Source: Labilibaculum sp. DW002
GTDB taxonomy: Bacteria; Bacteroidota; Bacteroidia; Bacteroidales; Marinifilaceae
Reading direction: 5' to 3'
Assembly (NCBI RefSeq): GCF_029029525.1
Contig: NZ_JAKJSC010000001.1
Coordinates: forward strand, 2,826,987 to 2,890,986
Length of the DNA stretch: 64,000 nt
The notes beneath the pieces are model-generated. The model did no database searches. It was given only the letters and a program-made list of their open reading frames with translations, and was not told the DNA's origin. Positions 1-9,794 of the stretch are shown here, piece after piece; within the stretch, counting starts at the first letter, position 1; each line of letters opens with the position of its first letter. A program made the position numbers and the translations under genes.

Positions 1-597
1 ATAAACCGCTTTTCCTGTCGAAGATCCTGTAATAATCACTCCATCGCTCAAGAAAAATTCTGCCGCATGTGCTGTTTCATCAATATCTACATCCGAAGTA
101 ATTGCATGCGAACTGTGTTTCTTTTTTATATCCGTGAAAACGGCAATATCTTCGGCACCAATTGTTTTCCGATAACGCATTAATTCCCCTGCGCAAGCAT
201 CAATGTAGCCTTCGTCGGCAACATGACCAAATACAAATCCTTCGGCTCTAATAAATTGAAAATTTGCAGCTTTTGCGACAGCCAGCGCTTCTTTATTAGC
301 CCCAGCCAGAATTTGTATTCCTAATGGTAATTGCACCGCATCACGTATTGCTTTTGCTACAACAGCCATTGCAGCTGTTATTTCTGGGCCAACAGAACCT
401 TTCAGGTAAGGAACATCGTGCATGTTCTCAATCATGACAGCATCTAAGCCAACCTCTTCGTATGTTTTTGCTTCAGCTACTGCAATATCACAAATTTCGG
501 CAAGAGAATATTTATTTTTAGGTGTACCCGGTAAGGCTTGCACGTGCACCATTCCAATTATGGATTTTTCCAATTGAAATAACTGACTACTTTTCAT
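1..597 (-). CDS. BtpA/SgcQ family TIM-barrel protein (3' part cut off by window edge)
   Basis: The frame is open from the ATG at 597 to the window edge, giving 199 codons with no stop. The N-terminus has the BtpA-family signature IGMVHVQALPGTP, followed by a TIM-barrel-like pattern: DAVMIENMHDVPYLKG, then GIQILAGANKEALAVA, then the sugar-phosphate-binding-like end VIITGSSTGKAV. The family is named after cyanobacterial BtpA (photosystem I accumulation). In non-phototrophs it usually sits in sugar-metabolism or transport loci and its reaction is poorly defined. The C-terminal end lies outside the window. Family assignment is firm; the exact role is unknown. Confidence 0.8.
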   Translation of the reverse strand, partial: MKSSQLFQLEKSIIGMVHVQALPGTPKNKYSLAEICDIAVAEAKTYEEVGLDAVMIENMHDVPYLKGSVGPEITAAMAVVAKAIRDAVQLPLGIQILAGANKEALAVAKAANFQFIRAEGFVFGHVADEGYIDACAGELMRYRKTIGAEDIAVFTDIKKKHSSHAITSDVDIDETAHAAEFFLSDGVIITGSSTGKAVY

Positions 598-645
598 ATT
601 TGAAATTTAATATTGTACGGACGCACCGCAGTGCGTCTCTACTTA

Positions 646-1656
646 TTAATTTGTTTCCAATATCTTGAATAATTCATCCAATTTTGGCGTTAATATAATT
701 TCGGTTCTACGGTTTTTGCTACGACCAACAGCTGAAGCATTTGAATCGATAGGAACATACTTGCTACGACCGGCAACGGTTAATCTTTTGGCATCAATCT
801 GTTTGTTACGAACCAGAATACGAACAATTGAGGTAGCTCTTTTTACACTTAAATCCCAATTGTCTTTTAGTGCTCCGCTTCCATTGTAAGGAACATTGTC
901 GGTATGTCCTTCAATCATTACATTGATATCTTTATTTTGAGCCAGAACTCCAGCTAAATGCCCTAATGCTTCAACTCCTCTTTGGTCAACTTGATAGCTT
1001 CCCGATTTGAATAGTAGCTTTTCATCCATGGAAACATATACTTTCCCATTTTTCGTAGTAATCGACAGTCCATTCCCTTCAAAACCAGTTAATGCATTCA
1101 TTACCTTTTGTTTTAAGGCGCGAACTACTTCATCTTTTCTATTTAAAGCAGACTCTAACTCTTGCAAGCGCTTATCTCTCCTATTTAGCTCGGCTTGTAA
1201 GGCATCCAACTTACGCTTTCGTGCATTCATTTCTTTTTCCAAAGCCAAAACCTCATCCTCGCGCAAGCGAAGTTCATTTTGTGCTTTTTTTATCTGCCCA
1301 AGCAAAACTTTTGTCTCTTTTGCATTACCAGCTTGCATTCCTGCCAATTGACTTAGTAAATCCTGATTGCTTTTTTCAATTCTGTTTAATCGTTCTCGAG
1401 CTGATTGCAGTCTTCTAGATATATCAAGTGTATCGGACAGTAAGTTTTTATATTTCTCATCTAAAACCTCCAATCTTCCACTTAATTCAGTATTTGCCTC
1501 ACTCAATTCAAGGTTTTTTTCCTTAACCATTTCTAATTCATCCTGGCAATTTTCTTGCTTGTTTTGAAGCTCTTGAAATTGTCTTGTAGGCACACAAGAA
1601 AAGCATAAAAAAACAGATACTAAGATGAATACTACGGGGCTCGCTTTTTTGAACAT
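646..1656 (-). CDS. OmpA-family lipoprotein with long coiled coil
   Basis: This is a 336-residue peptidoglycan-associated outer-membrane lipoprotein. The signal peptide ends in a lipobox-like LCFSC with Cys21. Residues about 30-190 are a continuous heptad-rich coiled coil (repeated LQ/KEK/ELE blocks). Residues about 205-325 form an OmpA_C domain with MIEGHTDNVPY and NRRTEIIL, which hold the Asp and Arg that bind diaminopimelate in this family. It probably tethers the outer membrane to the cell wall as a rod-like anchor. It lies 48 bases downstream of the BtpA-like gene's start, on the same strand. A -7 box at 1703-1710 fits its promoter. Confidence 0.85.
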   Translation of the reverse strand: MFKKASPVVFILVSVFLCFSCVPTRQFQELQNKQENCQDELEMVKEKNLELSEANTELSGRLEVLDEKYKNLLSDTLDISRRLQSARERLNRIEKSNQDLLSQLAGMQAGNAKETKVLLGQIKKAQNELRLREDEVLALEKEMNARKRKLDALQAELNRRDKRLQELESALNRKDEVVRALKQKVMNALTGFEGNGLSITTKNGKVYVSMDEKLLFKSGSYQVDQRGVEALGHLAGVLAQNKDINVMIEGHTDNVPYNGSGALKDNWDLSVKRATSIVRILVRNKQIDAKRLTVAGRSKYVPIDSNASAVGRSKNRRTEIILTPKLDELFKILETN

Positions 1657-1702
1657 GTTTAAATTGTACTTTTGTTAGTAATGAAACTTGCACTTCTACA
1701 AG

Positions 1703-1710
1703 CAAATATA
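1703..1710 (-). promoter_or_regulatory. Predicted -7 promoter box for the OmpA lipoprotein
   Basis: On the minus strand this reads TATATTTG, an exact match to the Bacteroidetes TAnnTTTG -7 box, 47 bases upstream of the ATG at 1656. The -33 region is weak. Confidence 0.45.
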
Positions 1711-1778
1711 GGAATCTGCTATGGGATCACCACACACGAATGAAAGAATACTTTAGTTTTTATTATTATCTTCGTGCA

Positions 1779-1786
1779 TAATTTTG
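1779..1786 (+). promoter_or_regulatory. Predicted -7 promoter box for dxs
   Basis: TAATTTTG matches TAnnTTTG and lies 88 bases upstream of the dxs start. A T-rich -33 region precedes it. Confidence 0.45.
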
Positions 1787-1874
1787 CTTCCAGAATGATC
1801 TGTTTATCTAGCATTAGCTAAAAATAATAAACAAATTCTTATTCTGTTAAACGATTGTAAAGGGGATTTCGTAC

Positions 1875-3788
1875 ATGGCCAAGTCTGAGAAACCACTATT
1901 GGATCAAATCAACTTCCCATCCGACCTAAAAAAGGTCTCTGAAGATGATCTAATTCAAGTTTGTACAGAGCTTCGTCAGGAGATTATCGAACAAGTTTCT
2001 TGTAACCCAGGCCATTTTGGTGCCAGCCTTGGTGTTGTTGAACTCAGTGTTGCCTTACACTATGTTTTAAACACGCCTTACGATAATCTGATATGGGATG
2101 TTGGACACCAAGCTTATGGGCATAAAATCTTAACTGGTCGAAAAGATCTTTTTCATACAAACCGACAATATAAAGGAATAAGTGGTTTCCCCAATCGTGG
2201 TGAAAGCGAATACGATGCTTTTACCGTAGGTCACTCCTCAACATCCATTTCAGCTGCACTTGGTATGGCAGTTTCAGCTCAGTTGAGTGATGAAAAAGAT
2301 AGAAAAACAGTTGCTGTAATTGGTGATGGTTCGATGACAGCTGGCTTAGCTTTCGAAGGCTTAAATAATGCGGCTACAAACAATGCTGACTTGCTAGTGA
2401 TTTTAAATGATAACAATATGGCTATCGATCCCAATGTGGGTGGATTAAGTGAATACTTGTTAGACATTACAACTTCACAAACATATAACAAGGTAAAGAA
2501 TGACGTTTGGCGTTTTCTTGGAAAATTTAATCGAGTAAATCCAAATACCCAAAAATTATTTCAGAAAGTAGAACATGGTATCAAAACTATTCTACTGAAA
2601 CAAAGTAATTTGTTCGAAGCCTTAAATTTCAGATACTTTGGACCTGTTGATGGACATAATGTGAATCATATGGTCAAAGTTCTAAGTGATTTGCAAAAAA
2701 TCCCAGGACCCAAAATCCTACATTGTATCACAAAAAAAGGAAAAGGTTTTGAACCTGCAGAGTTAAATCAAACTTACTGGCATGCTCCGGCTAAATTTGA
2801 TGCTAGCACAGGTGAGATATTAAAGAAAGAGTCTGATTCTCCTAAAATTCCAAAATTCCAAGAAGTTTTTGGAAATACACTTGTTGAGTTAGCCGAAAAA
2901 AATGATAAGATTGTAGGTATTACACCTGCTATGCCAACGGGGTCATCATTGAATATCATGATGGAAAAAATGCCAGACAGAGCCTTTGACGTGGGAATAG
3001 CAGAACAACATGCTGTTACCTTTGCTGGTGGATTAGCTGCAAATGGAAAAATTCCATTCTGTGCTATCTATTCATCATTTATGCAACGTGCCTACGATCA
3101 AGTAATTCACGATGTTGCCCTACAAAATGTAGATGTTGTTTTCTGTTTAGACAGAGGTGGTTTGGTTGGTGCCGATGGTGCTACTCATCATGGTGTGTAC
3201 GATCTTGCCTTTTTCAGATGCATTCCTAATATGACAATTTCTTCTCCTTTGGATGCTATCGAGCTGAGAAATTTGATGTTTACGGCTCAACAAGGAAATA
3301 TGGGACCATTCTCTATCCGTTACCCAAGAGGGAAAGGCCGTATCATTGATTGGCAAAAGCCTTTTGAAATTCTTCCGGTTGGTAAAGGTCAAAAGTTGAG
3401 AGATGGAAAAGATTTAGCAATTCTATCTATCGGACCAATTGGTATGCAAGCAAGCGATGCCATCGATGAACTGGAAAAAGAAGGCCATTCAATTGCTCAT
3501 TATGATATGCGTTTTCTTAAACCTATCGATAAAGAACTACTACACGAAGTTTTTACAAAACACAAGCAAATCATTACTATTGAGGATGGATGCATTATTG
3601 GAGGACTAGGATCAGCCATACTTGAATTCATGAGTGAACATGACTATTACGCCAAAGTAAAACGTTTGGGTGTACCTGATAAATGGGTAGAACAAGGTAC
3701 TCAACAAGAGTTGTACCGAGAATGTGGCTACGACAAAAATGGTATTGTTAAAACTGTTGTTGCCGCTTTAAGTAAGCAAATCAACTAA
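1875..3788 (+). CDS. dxs: 1-deoxy-D-xylulose-5-phosphate synthase
   Basis: This 637-residue thiamine-diphosphate enzyme condenses pyruvate and glyceraldehyde 3-phosphate to DXP, the first step of the MEP isoprenoid pathway, in the cytoplasm. Visible signatures are [10 protein letters not shown] near residue 47, the ThDP/Mg motif GDGSMTAG (150-157) with NDNNMAID downstream, and the transketolase pyrimidine domain with [15 protein letters not shown]. The C-terminal transketolase domain ends near residue 620. Length matches the family. The chosen ATG follows a purine-rich AAAGGGG 10-15 bases upstream. It is monocistronic and overlaps the end of the convergent 3785-4054 gene by four bases. Confidence 0.96.
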   Translation: MAKSEKPLLDQINFPSDLKKVSEDDLIQVCTELRQEIIEQVSCNPGHFGASLGVVELSVALHYVLNTPYDNLIWDVGHQAYGHKILTGRKDLFHTNRQYKGISGFPNRGESEYDAFTVGHSSTSISAALGMAVSAQLSDEKDRKTVAVIGDGSMTAGLAFEGLNNAATNNADLLVILNDNNMAIDPNVGGLSEYLLDITTSQTYNKVKNDVWRFLGKFNRVNPNTQKLFQKVEHGIKTILLKQSNLFEALNFRYFGPVDGHNVNHMVKVLSDLQKIPGPKILHCITKKGKGFEPAELNQTYWHAPAKFDASTGEILKKESDSPKIPKFQEVFGNTLVELAEKNDKIVGITPAMPTGSSLNIMMEKMPDRAFDVGIAEQHAVTFAGGLAANGKIPFCAIYSSFMQRAYDQVIHDVALQNVDVVFCLDRGGLVGADGATHHGVYDLAFFRCIPNMTISSPLDAIELRNLMFTAQQGNMGPFSIRYPRGKGRIIDWQKPFEILPVGKGQKLRDGKDLAILSIGPIGMQASDAIDELEKEGHSIAHYDMRFLKPIDKELLHEVFTKHKQIITIEDGCIIGGLGSAILEFMSEHDYYAKVKRLGVPDKWVEQGTQQELYRECGYDKNGIVKTVVAALSKQIN

Positions 3789-4054
3789 GGACTTTCTCTG
3801 TATCCATCAGAATAAGGGTCAAGACCTTCAAAATCTCCTGTGAATGAATCAATTGTAGTTTGTAATTCTTGATTCATTTTAATGAGGTAGATTGTATCCT
3901 CAGTTTTTAACTCAATAACATTTATTTTATCACCATTGGGCTTGCTGATACTTATTAAATCATCTTCATAAATTCCATCTGGGAAATTTTTTATCAACAA
4001 CTGAATTAGGTTAATTCCAATACTTTTGTAATCCTTAATTACTCTTTTCATCAC
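3785..4054 (-). CDS. Small hypothetical protein
   Basis: This 89-residue soluble protein has no recognised family. It has no signal peptide or membrane segment. The N-terminal half is basic ([13 protein letters not shown]) and the C-terminal half is acidic, ending [11 protein letters not shown]. The second Met could also be the start. It converges on dxs, with the two stop codons interlocked over four bases. Length and residue use look protein-like, but there is no functional evidence. Confidence 0.5.
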   Translation of the reverse strand: MMKRVIKDYKSIGINLIQLLIKNFPDGIYEDDLISISKPNGDKINVIELKTEDTIYLIKMNQELQTTIDSFTGDFEGLDPYSDGYRESP

Positions 4055-4394
4055 TCACGGATTAATAATCTCTATCAATCTACTTTTCGTATCCCTAATA
4101 ATTAGGGCAAATAAGAGTTCGTTAACTGGATATCATTTACATTTCATTACTTAATTCAATTTAAGGATTTTAAGAGAATGAAAAAAAATAATTTAAGTCT
4201 TAATCTCTATTTAGAATCTTATCATTATCTCTAAATATTGGAAACTTGCATATTTTAGTCTCCTCCAAAACATGTTAGACAACATATAAAACGTTTCCGC
4301 TCAAATATTTTCCAATTCTTTAATCTAATCTTAACATTACTAAAATTTAAAAGCCTAGTTTTGCCGTCTTATTCAAAATTTTGATGATTCGAAG
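4055..4394. other. 340-base gene-free region upstream of the SulP gene
   Basis: AT-rich spacer between the divergent small gene and the SulP transporter. Apart from the SulP -7 box (4356-4363) and a short CCCTAATAATTAGGG palindrome near 4095, nothing is recognisable. Confidence 0.5.
4356..4363 (+). promoter_or_regulatory. Predicted -7 promoter box for the SulP transporter
   Basis: TAGTTTTG matches TAnnTTTG 31 bases before the ATG. A TTAAC lies about 20 bases further upstream in the -33 position. Confidence 0.45.
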
Positions 4395-6005
4395 ATGGTA
4401 GAATTTTTCAAACGGAAAGCCGCGAATTCAAAAGATGATATTCTTTCAGGTTTAACAGTTGCTTTAGCACTTGTTCCGGAAGCCGTAGCATTTGCCTTTG
4501 TAGCGGGAGTTGATCCATTAGTTGGTCTATATGCAGCTTTCATGATTGGGTTGATTACTTCAATTTTCGGTGGTCGTCCGGGAATGATTTCAGGAGCAAC
4601 CGGAGCATTAGCAGTTGTGATGGTTAGTCTTGTAAAAGATGGAAACCAAATGGGACTTGATATGGTAGAACCTGTTCAGAATATGGGTTTAAATTATCTG
4701 TTCGCAACCGTCGTTCTGGCTGGAGTTCTTCAGTTTTTAGCTGGTGTATTCAAGTTTGGTAAATTTGTCAGACTCATTCCTCATCCAGTCATGATGGGAT
4801 TTGTTAATGGTTTGGCCATTGTAATTTTCATGTCGCAATTAGGCATGTTTAAAGATATTTCGGGAGCAGAACCAACTTGGTTACAAGGAATAGAGCTGTA
4901 CACTATGGTTGGTTTGGTTGTATTAACCATGGGTATCATGTACCTACTACCTAAGGTCACAACTAAAGTTCCCGCAGCTTTAGCAGCTATTCTTACTGTT
5001 TCGGCTATAGCAATTTTTAGTGGGTTAGATGTGAGCACTGTAGGTTCATTTATTCGTGATGGTGGTGGAACAGGTTTAAAAGGGGGACTTCCAAGCTTTC
5101 AAACTCAATTATTTACTCTGGTTCCATTTGATTTAACAACAATCAAATTTATTCTACCATATGCTGCAATTATTGCTGCTATCGGATTGATTGAGTCCTT
5201 AATGACGCTTAACCTTCTTGATGAGATTACAGAAACGCGTGGAAATGGTAACCGCGAATGTATGGCTCAGGGAGCTGCTAATATCGTAACCGGATTCTTT
5301 GGTGGTATGGGTGGATGTGCCATGATTGGTCAGTCACTTATTAATGTAAAATCTGGTGGGCGTGGTCGCTTATCTGGTATTATCGCTGCTTTAACTTTAT
5401 TAGCATTTATACTTTTTGCTTCTCCGCTTATCGAGCAGGTACCTATTGCTGCTTTGGTTGGTGTGATGTTTATGGTTGTAATCGGAACATTTGCCTGGGC
5501 TACCTTTAACGTACTCTTAAAAATACCAAAAGCCGATGCTTTTGTATTGATCTTAGTATCAGGCTTGACCGTTGTCTTCGACCTTGCTATTGCAGTGTTG
5601 GTTGGTGTTATTGTTAGTGCACTTGCCTTTTCTTGGGATAATGCTCGTAAAATTCGAGCAAGAAAATCAAATCGAGAAGATGGAACTAAAGTGTATGAAA
5701 TCTGGGGTCCTTTGTTCTTCGGATCAATCACAACTTTCAATAACAAATTTGACATCGAAAATGATCCAGAATCTGTAGAAATTGATTTCATTGACTCTAG
5801 AGTAGCTGATCATTCTGGTATTGAGGCAATTAGTAATTTAGTTGCGAAATATGAGGCGGCTGGAAAAACAATTAAACTGAAGCACCTAAGTGATGACTGT
5901 ATAACCCTACTACAACGTGCTGACACTCATTTTAATTCAGTTATCTTAAGAGATATTGATGATCCAAGATACTATGTTGTTACCGATAAGGTAAAAATTG
6001 AGTAA
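4395..6005 (+). CDS. SulP-family inorganic anion transporter with STAS domain
   Basis: This 536-residue inner-membrane transporter of the SLC26/SulP family typically moves sulfate, bicarbonate or another small anion. The N-terminal two thirds (about 1-420) are hydrophobic, with the family hallmarks VALALVPEAVAFAFVAGVDP near the start, GRPGMISGATGALAVV, and later FFGGMGGCAMIGQS. Residues about 435-530 form a cytoplasmic STAS domain (VYEIWGPLFFGS, then VADHSGIEAI). The substrate cannot be read from sequence. It stands alone, with strong hairpins downstream. Confidence 0.9.
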   Translation: MVEFFKRKAANSKDDILSGLTVALALVPEAVAFAFVAGVDPLVGLYAAFMIGLITSIFGGRPGMISGATGALAVVMVSLVKDGNQMGLDMVEPVQNMGLNYLFATVVLAGVLQFLAGVFKFGKFVRLIPHPVMMGFVNGLAIVIFMSQLGMFKDISGAEPTWLQGIELYTMVGLVVLTMGIMYLLPKVTTKVPAALAAILTVSAIAIFSGLDVSTVGSFIRDGGGTGLKGGLPSFQTQLFTLVPFDLTTIKFILPYAAIIAAIGLIESLMTLNLLDEITETRGNGNRECMAQGAANIVTGFFGGMGGCAMIGQSLINVKSGGRGRLSGIIAALTLLAFILFASPLIEQVPIAALVGVMFMVVIGTFAWATFNVLLKIPKADAFVLILVSGLTVVFDLAIAVLVGVIVSALAFSWDNARKIRARKSNREDGTKVYEIWGPLFFGSITTFNNKFDIENDPESVEIDFIDSRVADHSGIEAISNLVAKYEAAGKTIKLKHLSDDCITLLQRADTHFNSVILRDIDDPRYYVVTDKVKIE

Positions 6006-6023
6006 GCTTATATGATATTTGTG

Positions 6024-6050
6024 ATGGAAATTCGTTTCCATTGCTTTTTT
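6024..6050 (+). terminator. Intrinsic terminator after the SulP gene
   Basis: ATGGAAA-TTCG-TTTCCAT is a 7-bp stem capped by a UUCG tetraloop and followed by TTGCTTTTTTT. Confidence 0.75.
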
Positions 6051-6051
6051 T

Positions 6052-6083
6052 CACCACCTTCCCACGCGGGAGGTGGTGTTTTT
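6052..6083 (+). terminator. Second, back-up intrinsic terminator after the SulP gene
   Basis: CACCACCTTCCC-ACGC-GGGAGGTGGTG is an 11-bp stem with one bulged base, followed by five T residues. Confidence 0.75.
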
Positions 6084-6099
6084 GTATTCTATAATCTAT

Positions 6100-6535
6100 T
6101 TTTCTCTAAAATAAATTACCAAGTAATTATTCTTTTCTTTCTTGTCTTCAAGCCAGACAGGCTTTTACATTTTTTCCTTAGATGAAAAAGTAAACAAAAA
6201 ATCATTGAGAACATCCTCAATCACGCGTTAACAATTTGATGGCTAAACAAAAAAACTCACTTCGTTCAAACAGCTTTTTGTTTTTAACGCCACCTTCATT
6301 AAACGGGTCCCGATCTCCGGACTCAATGTCAAATCCCAACTAATTAACAACCTACAATTAAATATATTTATTCAGATTATCCTACTAACTGGCATTCAGT
6401 TCGACACTGGGTCCCATAGGTAAAAAAGGCGTTAAAAGCAGAATTCCATGAGTAAGGAACGATCGAATAATACTTCAGAATAAAAAAATTATTCATTGAA
6501 GACAAAAATAATATCAATCTAAATTTCAAGCATAA
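6100..6535. other. Gene-free region, possible decayed intergenic repeat
   Basis: About 440 bases hold no intact reading frame. The part around 6150-6340 (a stretch reading like CTTTTACATTTTTTCC, then AACGCCACCTTC) resembles, from memory, a degenerate intergenic sequence often seen in Bacteroidetes genomes. Translated on the minus strand it yields only short interrupted peptides. Its nature is uncertain. Confidence 0.3.
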
Positions 6536-6563
6536 AAAAAAGGCTTGAATTCTCATTCAAGCC
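6534..6563 (-). terminator. Intrinsic terminator of the C1 peptidase gene
   Basis: On the minus strand GGCTTGAA-TGAGAA-TTCAAGCC is an 8-bp perfect stem followed by seven or eight T residues, 17 bases past the stop codon. Confidence 0.85.
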
Positions 6564-6579
6564 CTTTCAATTTTAATTT

Positions 6580-7776
6580 CTATTTCAATCGAAGTTTTTT
6601 AGCTATTTCAATAGGAAGTGCATCTTTATGAAGCATTACAGATATACTCTTATACTTTATCCATGCTTCCGAAGCGTAAAAAAATCCTCCGTACTCATTT
6701 CTGTCGGTTCCCCATGAATTTTTCACCAAGTAGTATTTCGTTCCATTCTGATCTTTAGCCGTTCCTACAATATGCATCATATGATCTTCAGTTGATTCAT
6801 AATTATCGAATGCTACCTGACGCATTTCCTGAGTAATTTCTTTTTCCTTTACAGGATAGTCCGTTCCATAAGCTGATTTTTGATCACGACTCATATTCTG
6901 CCATTTTGAGATTTCTGAATCTGCCATATTTTTCGACTCCGTTTCAGGCACAACTGCAACACCTTTTCTAAAAGCAAATCCTTTCTCACTCACATCGCTC
7001 CCCCAAGCAATTGTATACCCTTTCTCAATAGCATGATCAACAACCTGCATCATTTCATCCATTGGAACATTTAAAACTTCGCCCAATGACCAATTATCGG
7101 CTCCTTCAAAAATAAAGCTCTCATAAAATGGATGATGTGTATAAGAGGTGATTGTCACATAATCGTCCATGTTTAAGCCTAAATCAGAAGTGAATGATTC
7201 TGCAGTGTATTCCTTCCCTTTGTAAGTAAATGATTCTGGAATTTCGCCTAAATAAGCATCTAAAACACCGTCGAAACCTTTTCTCCAAATCGGCGTAAGC
7301 TTTTTGTTCTTATTTTTAACTACCGCATCTACGTAAGCTTTTAAAATAGCATCCATTTCACCATGAACAGGCAATGTCTCATCAAAGGTATTTCCTGTGT
7401 ATACTTCTTGTGGAAGAATGCCAAACTTCTTAATCACATTCAAAGCATCCCAACCTTCAGCTCCTGCCGAGAAACTCTTCATGCCATGAAAACGCACATA
7501 ATCTTTAGCTCTTAAATGGTAGTTTCTATTTACAATAAACATTTCTGAAAGATCGAATTCGCCTTTACCCTTACGAATCAATTCCGACTCTAAGAAAGAA
7601 TTCATAGCATAAGCCCAACAAGTTCCCGAACGGTGCTGATCTTTTACTGGTGTAGATGCCAATTGTTTTTCAATGGTAAACTGATACGATTTCTTAGTTT
7701 CCTCATCCTTTTTAGCGAACGAAACTTGGCACAAAGCAAATGTTAGAATAGCAGTTAATAATAATCTAATTTTCAT
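6580..7776 (-). CDS. Secreted C1-family (bleomycin hydrolase-like) aminopeptidase
   Basis: This 398-residue papain-fold cysteine peptidase of the C1B/PepC group is exported by an N-terminal signal peptide (cleavage probably after SFA, residue 21). The catalytic triad is visible: Cys53 in RSGTCWAYA, His335 in DHMMHIVGTA and Asn353 in LVKNSWGT. The oxyanion Gln is in VKDQHRSG (Gln47). Cytoplasmic bleomycin hydrolases are about 440-470 residues with a C-terminal tail in the active site. This one is shorter and exported, so it probably trims peptides in the periplasm. It is monocistronic with its own terminator. Confidence 0.88.
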   Translation of the reverse strand: MKIRLLLTAILTFALCQVSFAKKDEETKKSYQFTIEKQLASTPVKDQHRSGTCWAYAMNSFLESELIRKGKGEFDLSEMFIVNRNYHLRAKDYVRFHGMKSFSAGAEGWDALNVIKKFGILPQEVYTGNTFDETLPVHGEMDAILKAYVDAVVKNKNKKLTPIWRKGFDGVLDAYLGEIPESFTYKGKEYTAESFTSDLGLNMDDYVTITSYTHHPFYESFIFEGADNWSLGEVLNVPMDEMMQVVDHAIEKGYTIAWGSDVSEKGFAFRKGVAVVPETESKNMADSEISKWQNMSRDQKSAYGTDYPVKEKEITQEMRQVAFDNYESTEDHMMHIVGTAKDQNGTKYYLVKNSWGTDRNEYGGFFYASEAWIKYKSISVMLHKDALPIEIAKKLRLK

Positions 7777-7823
7777 CTTTTTTATACGTTAGGTTGTTTA
7801 AATTAATTCCAATCAAGATAGAC

Positions 7824-7854
7824 TTGATAATACAATTCTTTGCTTGTATTTTTG
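7824..7854 (+). promoter_or_regulatory. Predicted promoter of the M49-like lipoprotein gene
   Basis: TTG at 7824-7826 and TATTTTTG at 7847-7854 are separated by 20 bases, fitting the Bacteroidetes -33/-7 arrangement. The start codon at 7957 lies about 100 bases downstream. Confidence 0.4.
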
Positions 7855-7956
7855 ATTTGCATAAATTGCAATGCAAGGTAAAAAATAATAAACTATTTTG
7901 AGCGTTGTATTGTTAAGAATATGAAACAATTACTAACTAATAATTCCTTAGAAATA

Positions 7957-9600
7957 ATGAGAAAAATCGCATCGATTGCCTTATTACTAGCAATGAGTTT
8001 AAGCTTTGTGGCTTGTAATGAAAAGCCAGTTAAACAGACTGAAGTATCGCCAACTCAAAAATTGGTTGATCAGTACGCTGAGTTTGAGTTAACAACAGAC
8101 ATCAGTAAATTAACTGAGAAGGAAAAGCAAATGCTTCCTATTCTGATTGAAGTGTCAGAAATTATGGAAGAGATTTTCTGGAAAGACGCTATTGGCGACA
8201 AAACAGAATACCTTTCAAAACTGACAGATCCTGCTGAGATTGCTTATTCAAAAATCAATTATGGGCCTTGGGACAGATTAGAAAATAACGAAGCTTTTCT
8301 TGAAGGTTTCGATGCCAAACCTAAAGGTGCTAATTTCTATCCTGGCGATATGACTCAAGAGGAGTTTGATGCGATTGATGATGAAATGAAAACCGATTGG
8401 TACACAAAAATTCAGCGTGATGCAAATGGTGATTTAAAAGTGGTTCCTTACCACGTAGCTTACAAAGAGCAACACGAAAAGGCATCTGCTTTATTATTAA
8501 AAGCTGCTGAGCTTGCTGAAGATACTGGTCTTAAAAAGTATTTAGAGTTACGTGCACAAGCGTTACTTACTGATGACTATTTAGCTTCGGATATGGCATG
8601 GATGGATATGCAAGACAACACTATTGATTTCGTTGTTGGTCCTATCGAAACTTACGAAGATGCTCTTTATGGATACAAAGCTTCTCACTCTGCTCAAATT
8701 TTAGTTAAGGATAAAGTTTGGTCTAAGACGCTTTCTCGTTTTGGTGCTCTTCTTCCTCGTCTGCAAGAAAGTCTTCCTGTTCCTGCAAAGTACAAAGCCG
8801 AAAAAGCGAATGCTAATGCAGATATGAATGCTTACGACGTCATTTACTACGGTGGTGACTGTAACGCAGGTAGCAAGAATATCGCTATCAACCTACCAAA
8901 CGACCCAAGAGTGCATCTTGCAAAAGGTAGTCGTAAACTTCAGTTGAAGAATGCAATGCAGGCTAAATTTGATAAAATTCTAACGCCTATTTCAAACTTA
9001 TTGATTGATGAATCTCAGCGTAAGCACGTGAAATTCGATGCTTTCTTCGAGAACACAATGTTCCATGAAGTTGCTCACGGTTTAGGTATCAAATACACAC
9101 TTGCTGACAAAAACTTAACTGTTCGTAAAGCTCTTAAGGATGCTTATACTTCTATTGAAGAAGGTAAGGCTGACATCTTAGGTCTTTATATGGTAACTAA
9201 GCTTGCTGAGTGGGGCGAAATCAAAGACAAAGATCTAATGGATAACTATGTAACCTTTATGGCTGGTATTTTCCGTTCTGTACGTTTTGGTGCTGCAAGT
9301 GCTCACGGCAAGGCTAACATGATTCGTTTCTACCACTTTGAAGAAACTGGAGCTTTCACTCGTGATGAGGCAACAGGAACTTACAAAGTTGATTTCGAGA
9401 AAATGAAGGCTGCAATGATCTCAATGGGTGAGATGTTGATGATTCTTCAAGGTGATGCTAACTACGAAGGCGCTAAGAAATTGATCGCTGAAAAAGGTAA
9501 CATTCGTGAAGCACTTCAAGCTGACCTTGATCGTGTAAACAATGCTGGTATTCCTAAAGATATCGTTTACAAGCAAGGCGTTAAAGTACTAGGTTTGTAA
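7957..9600 (+). CDS. M49-like zinc metallohydrolase lipoprotein
   Basis: This is an exported zincin related to peptidase family M49 (dipeptidyl-peptidase III-like). The frame opens at 7921, but the ATG at 7957 places a clean lipoprotein signal (MRKIASIALL...SFVACNE) at the N-terminus, so I prefer it (547 residues). The zinc motif is HEVAH (residues 370-374 from this start), with a second glutamate motif EEGKAD about 30 residues later. This replaces the HExxxH and EEcRaE motifs of canonical DPP III. The HExxH form occurs in the M49-like group also found fused to Nudix domains in plants. Its substrate is unknown, possibly peptides in the periplasm. Confidence 0.75.
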   Translation: MRKIASIALLLAMSLSFVACNEKPVKQTEVSPTQKLVDQYAEFELTTDISKLTEKEKQMLPILIEVSEIMEEIFWKDAIGDKTEYLSKLTDPAEIAYSKINYGPWDRLENNEAFLEGFDAKPKGANFYPGDMTQEEFDAIDDEMKTDWYTKIQRDANGDLKVVPYHVAYKEQHEKASALLLKAAELAEDTGLKKYLELRAQALLTDDYLASDMAWMDMQDNTIDFVVGPIETYEDALYGYKASHSAQILVKDKVWSKTLSRFGALLPRLQESLPVPAKYKAEKANANADMNAYDVIYYGGDCNAGSKNIAINLPNDPRVHLAKGSRKLQLKNAMQAKFDKILTPISNLLIDESQRKHVKFDAFFENTMFHEVAHGLGIKYTLADKNLTVRKALKDAYTSIEEGKADILGLYMVTKLAEWGEIKDKDLMDNYVTFMAGIFRSVRFGAASAHGKANMIRFYHFEETGAFTRDEATGTYKVDFEKMKAAMISMGEMLMILQGDANYEGAKKLIAEKGNIREALQADLDRVNNAGIPKDIVYKQGVKVLGL

Positions 9601-9623
9601 GCTTCAACATCTAACAATATACA

Positions 9624-9655
9624 AAGGCTGAATCTTTATTGATTCAGCCTTTTTT
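9624..9655 (+). terminator. Intrinsic terminator of the M49-like gene
   Basis: AGGCTGAATC-TTTATT-GATTCAGCCT is a 10-bp perfect stem followed by six T residues. Confidence 0.9.
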
Positions 9656-9794
9656 GGTTTCTATATTATAAATTGAAACTTCAAGTAAATACCTCTCTCC
9701 TAGCCTTTTTATTGTGATTGTCAAAATATTCTTCTAATTTAGCGACCTAAAGATCTTTTTGTCTTTTTTAAAGATGTAATTCTAAAAATATATC

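Noticed and set aside
1007-1418. Two overlapping plus-strand frames of over 100 residues
   Set aside because: They are antisense to the coiled-coil part of the OmpA lipoprotein gene. The Ser/Phe/Leu-rich composition reflects the complement of Lys/Glu codons.
1681-1743. 20-codon plus-strand frame behind a TACTTTTG box at 1667-1674
   Set aside because: The frame is very short and covers the complement of the OmpA promoter. There is no evidence that it is translated.
5330-5791. 153-residue minus-strand frame inside the SulP gene
   Set aside because: It lies wholly antisense to a well-supported transporter; Ser/Thr/Ile-rich composition is typical of shadow frames.
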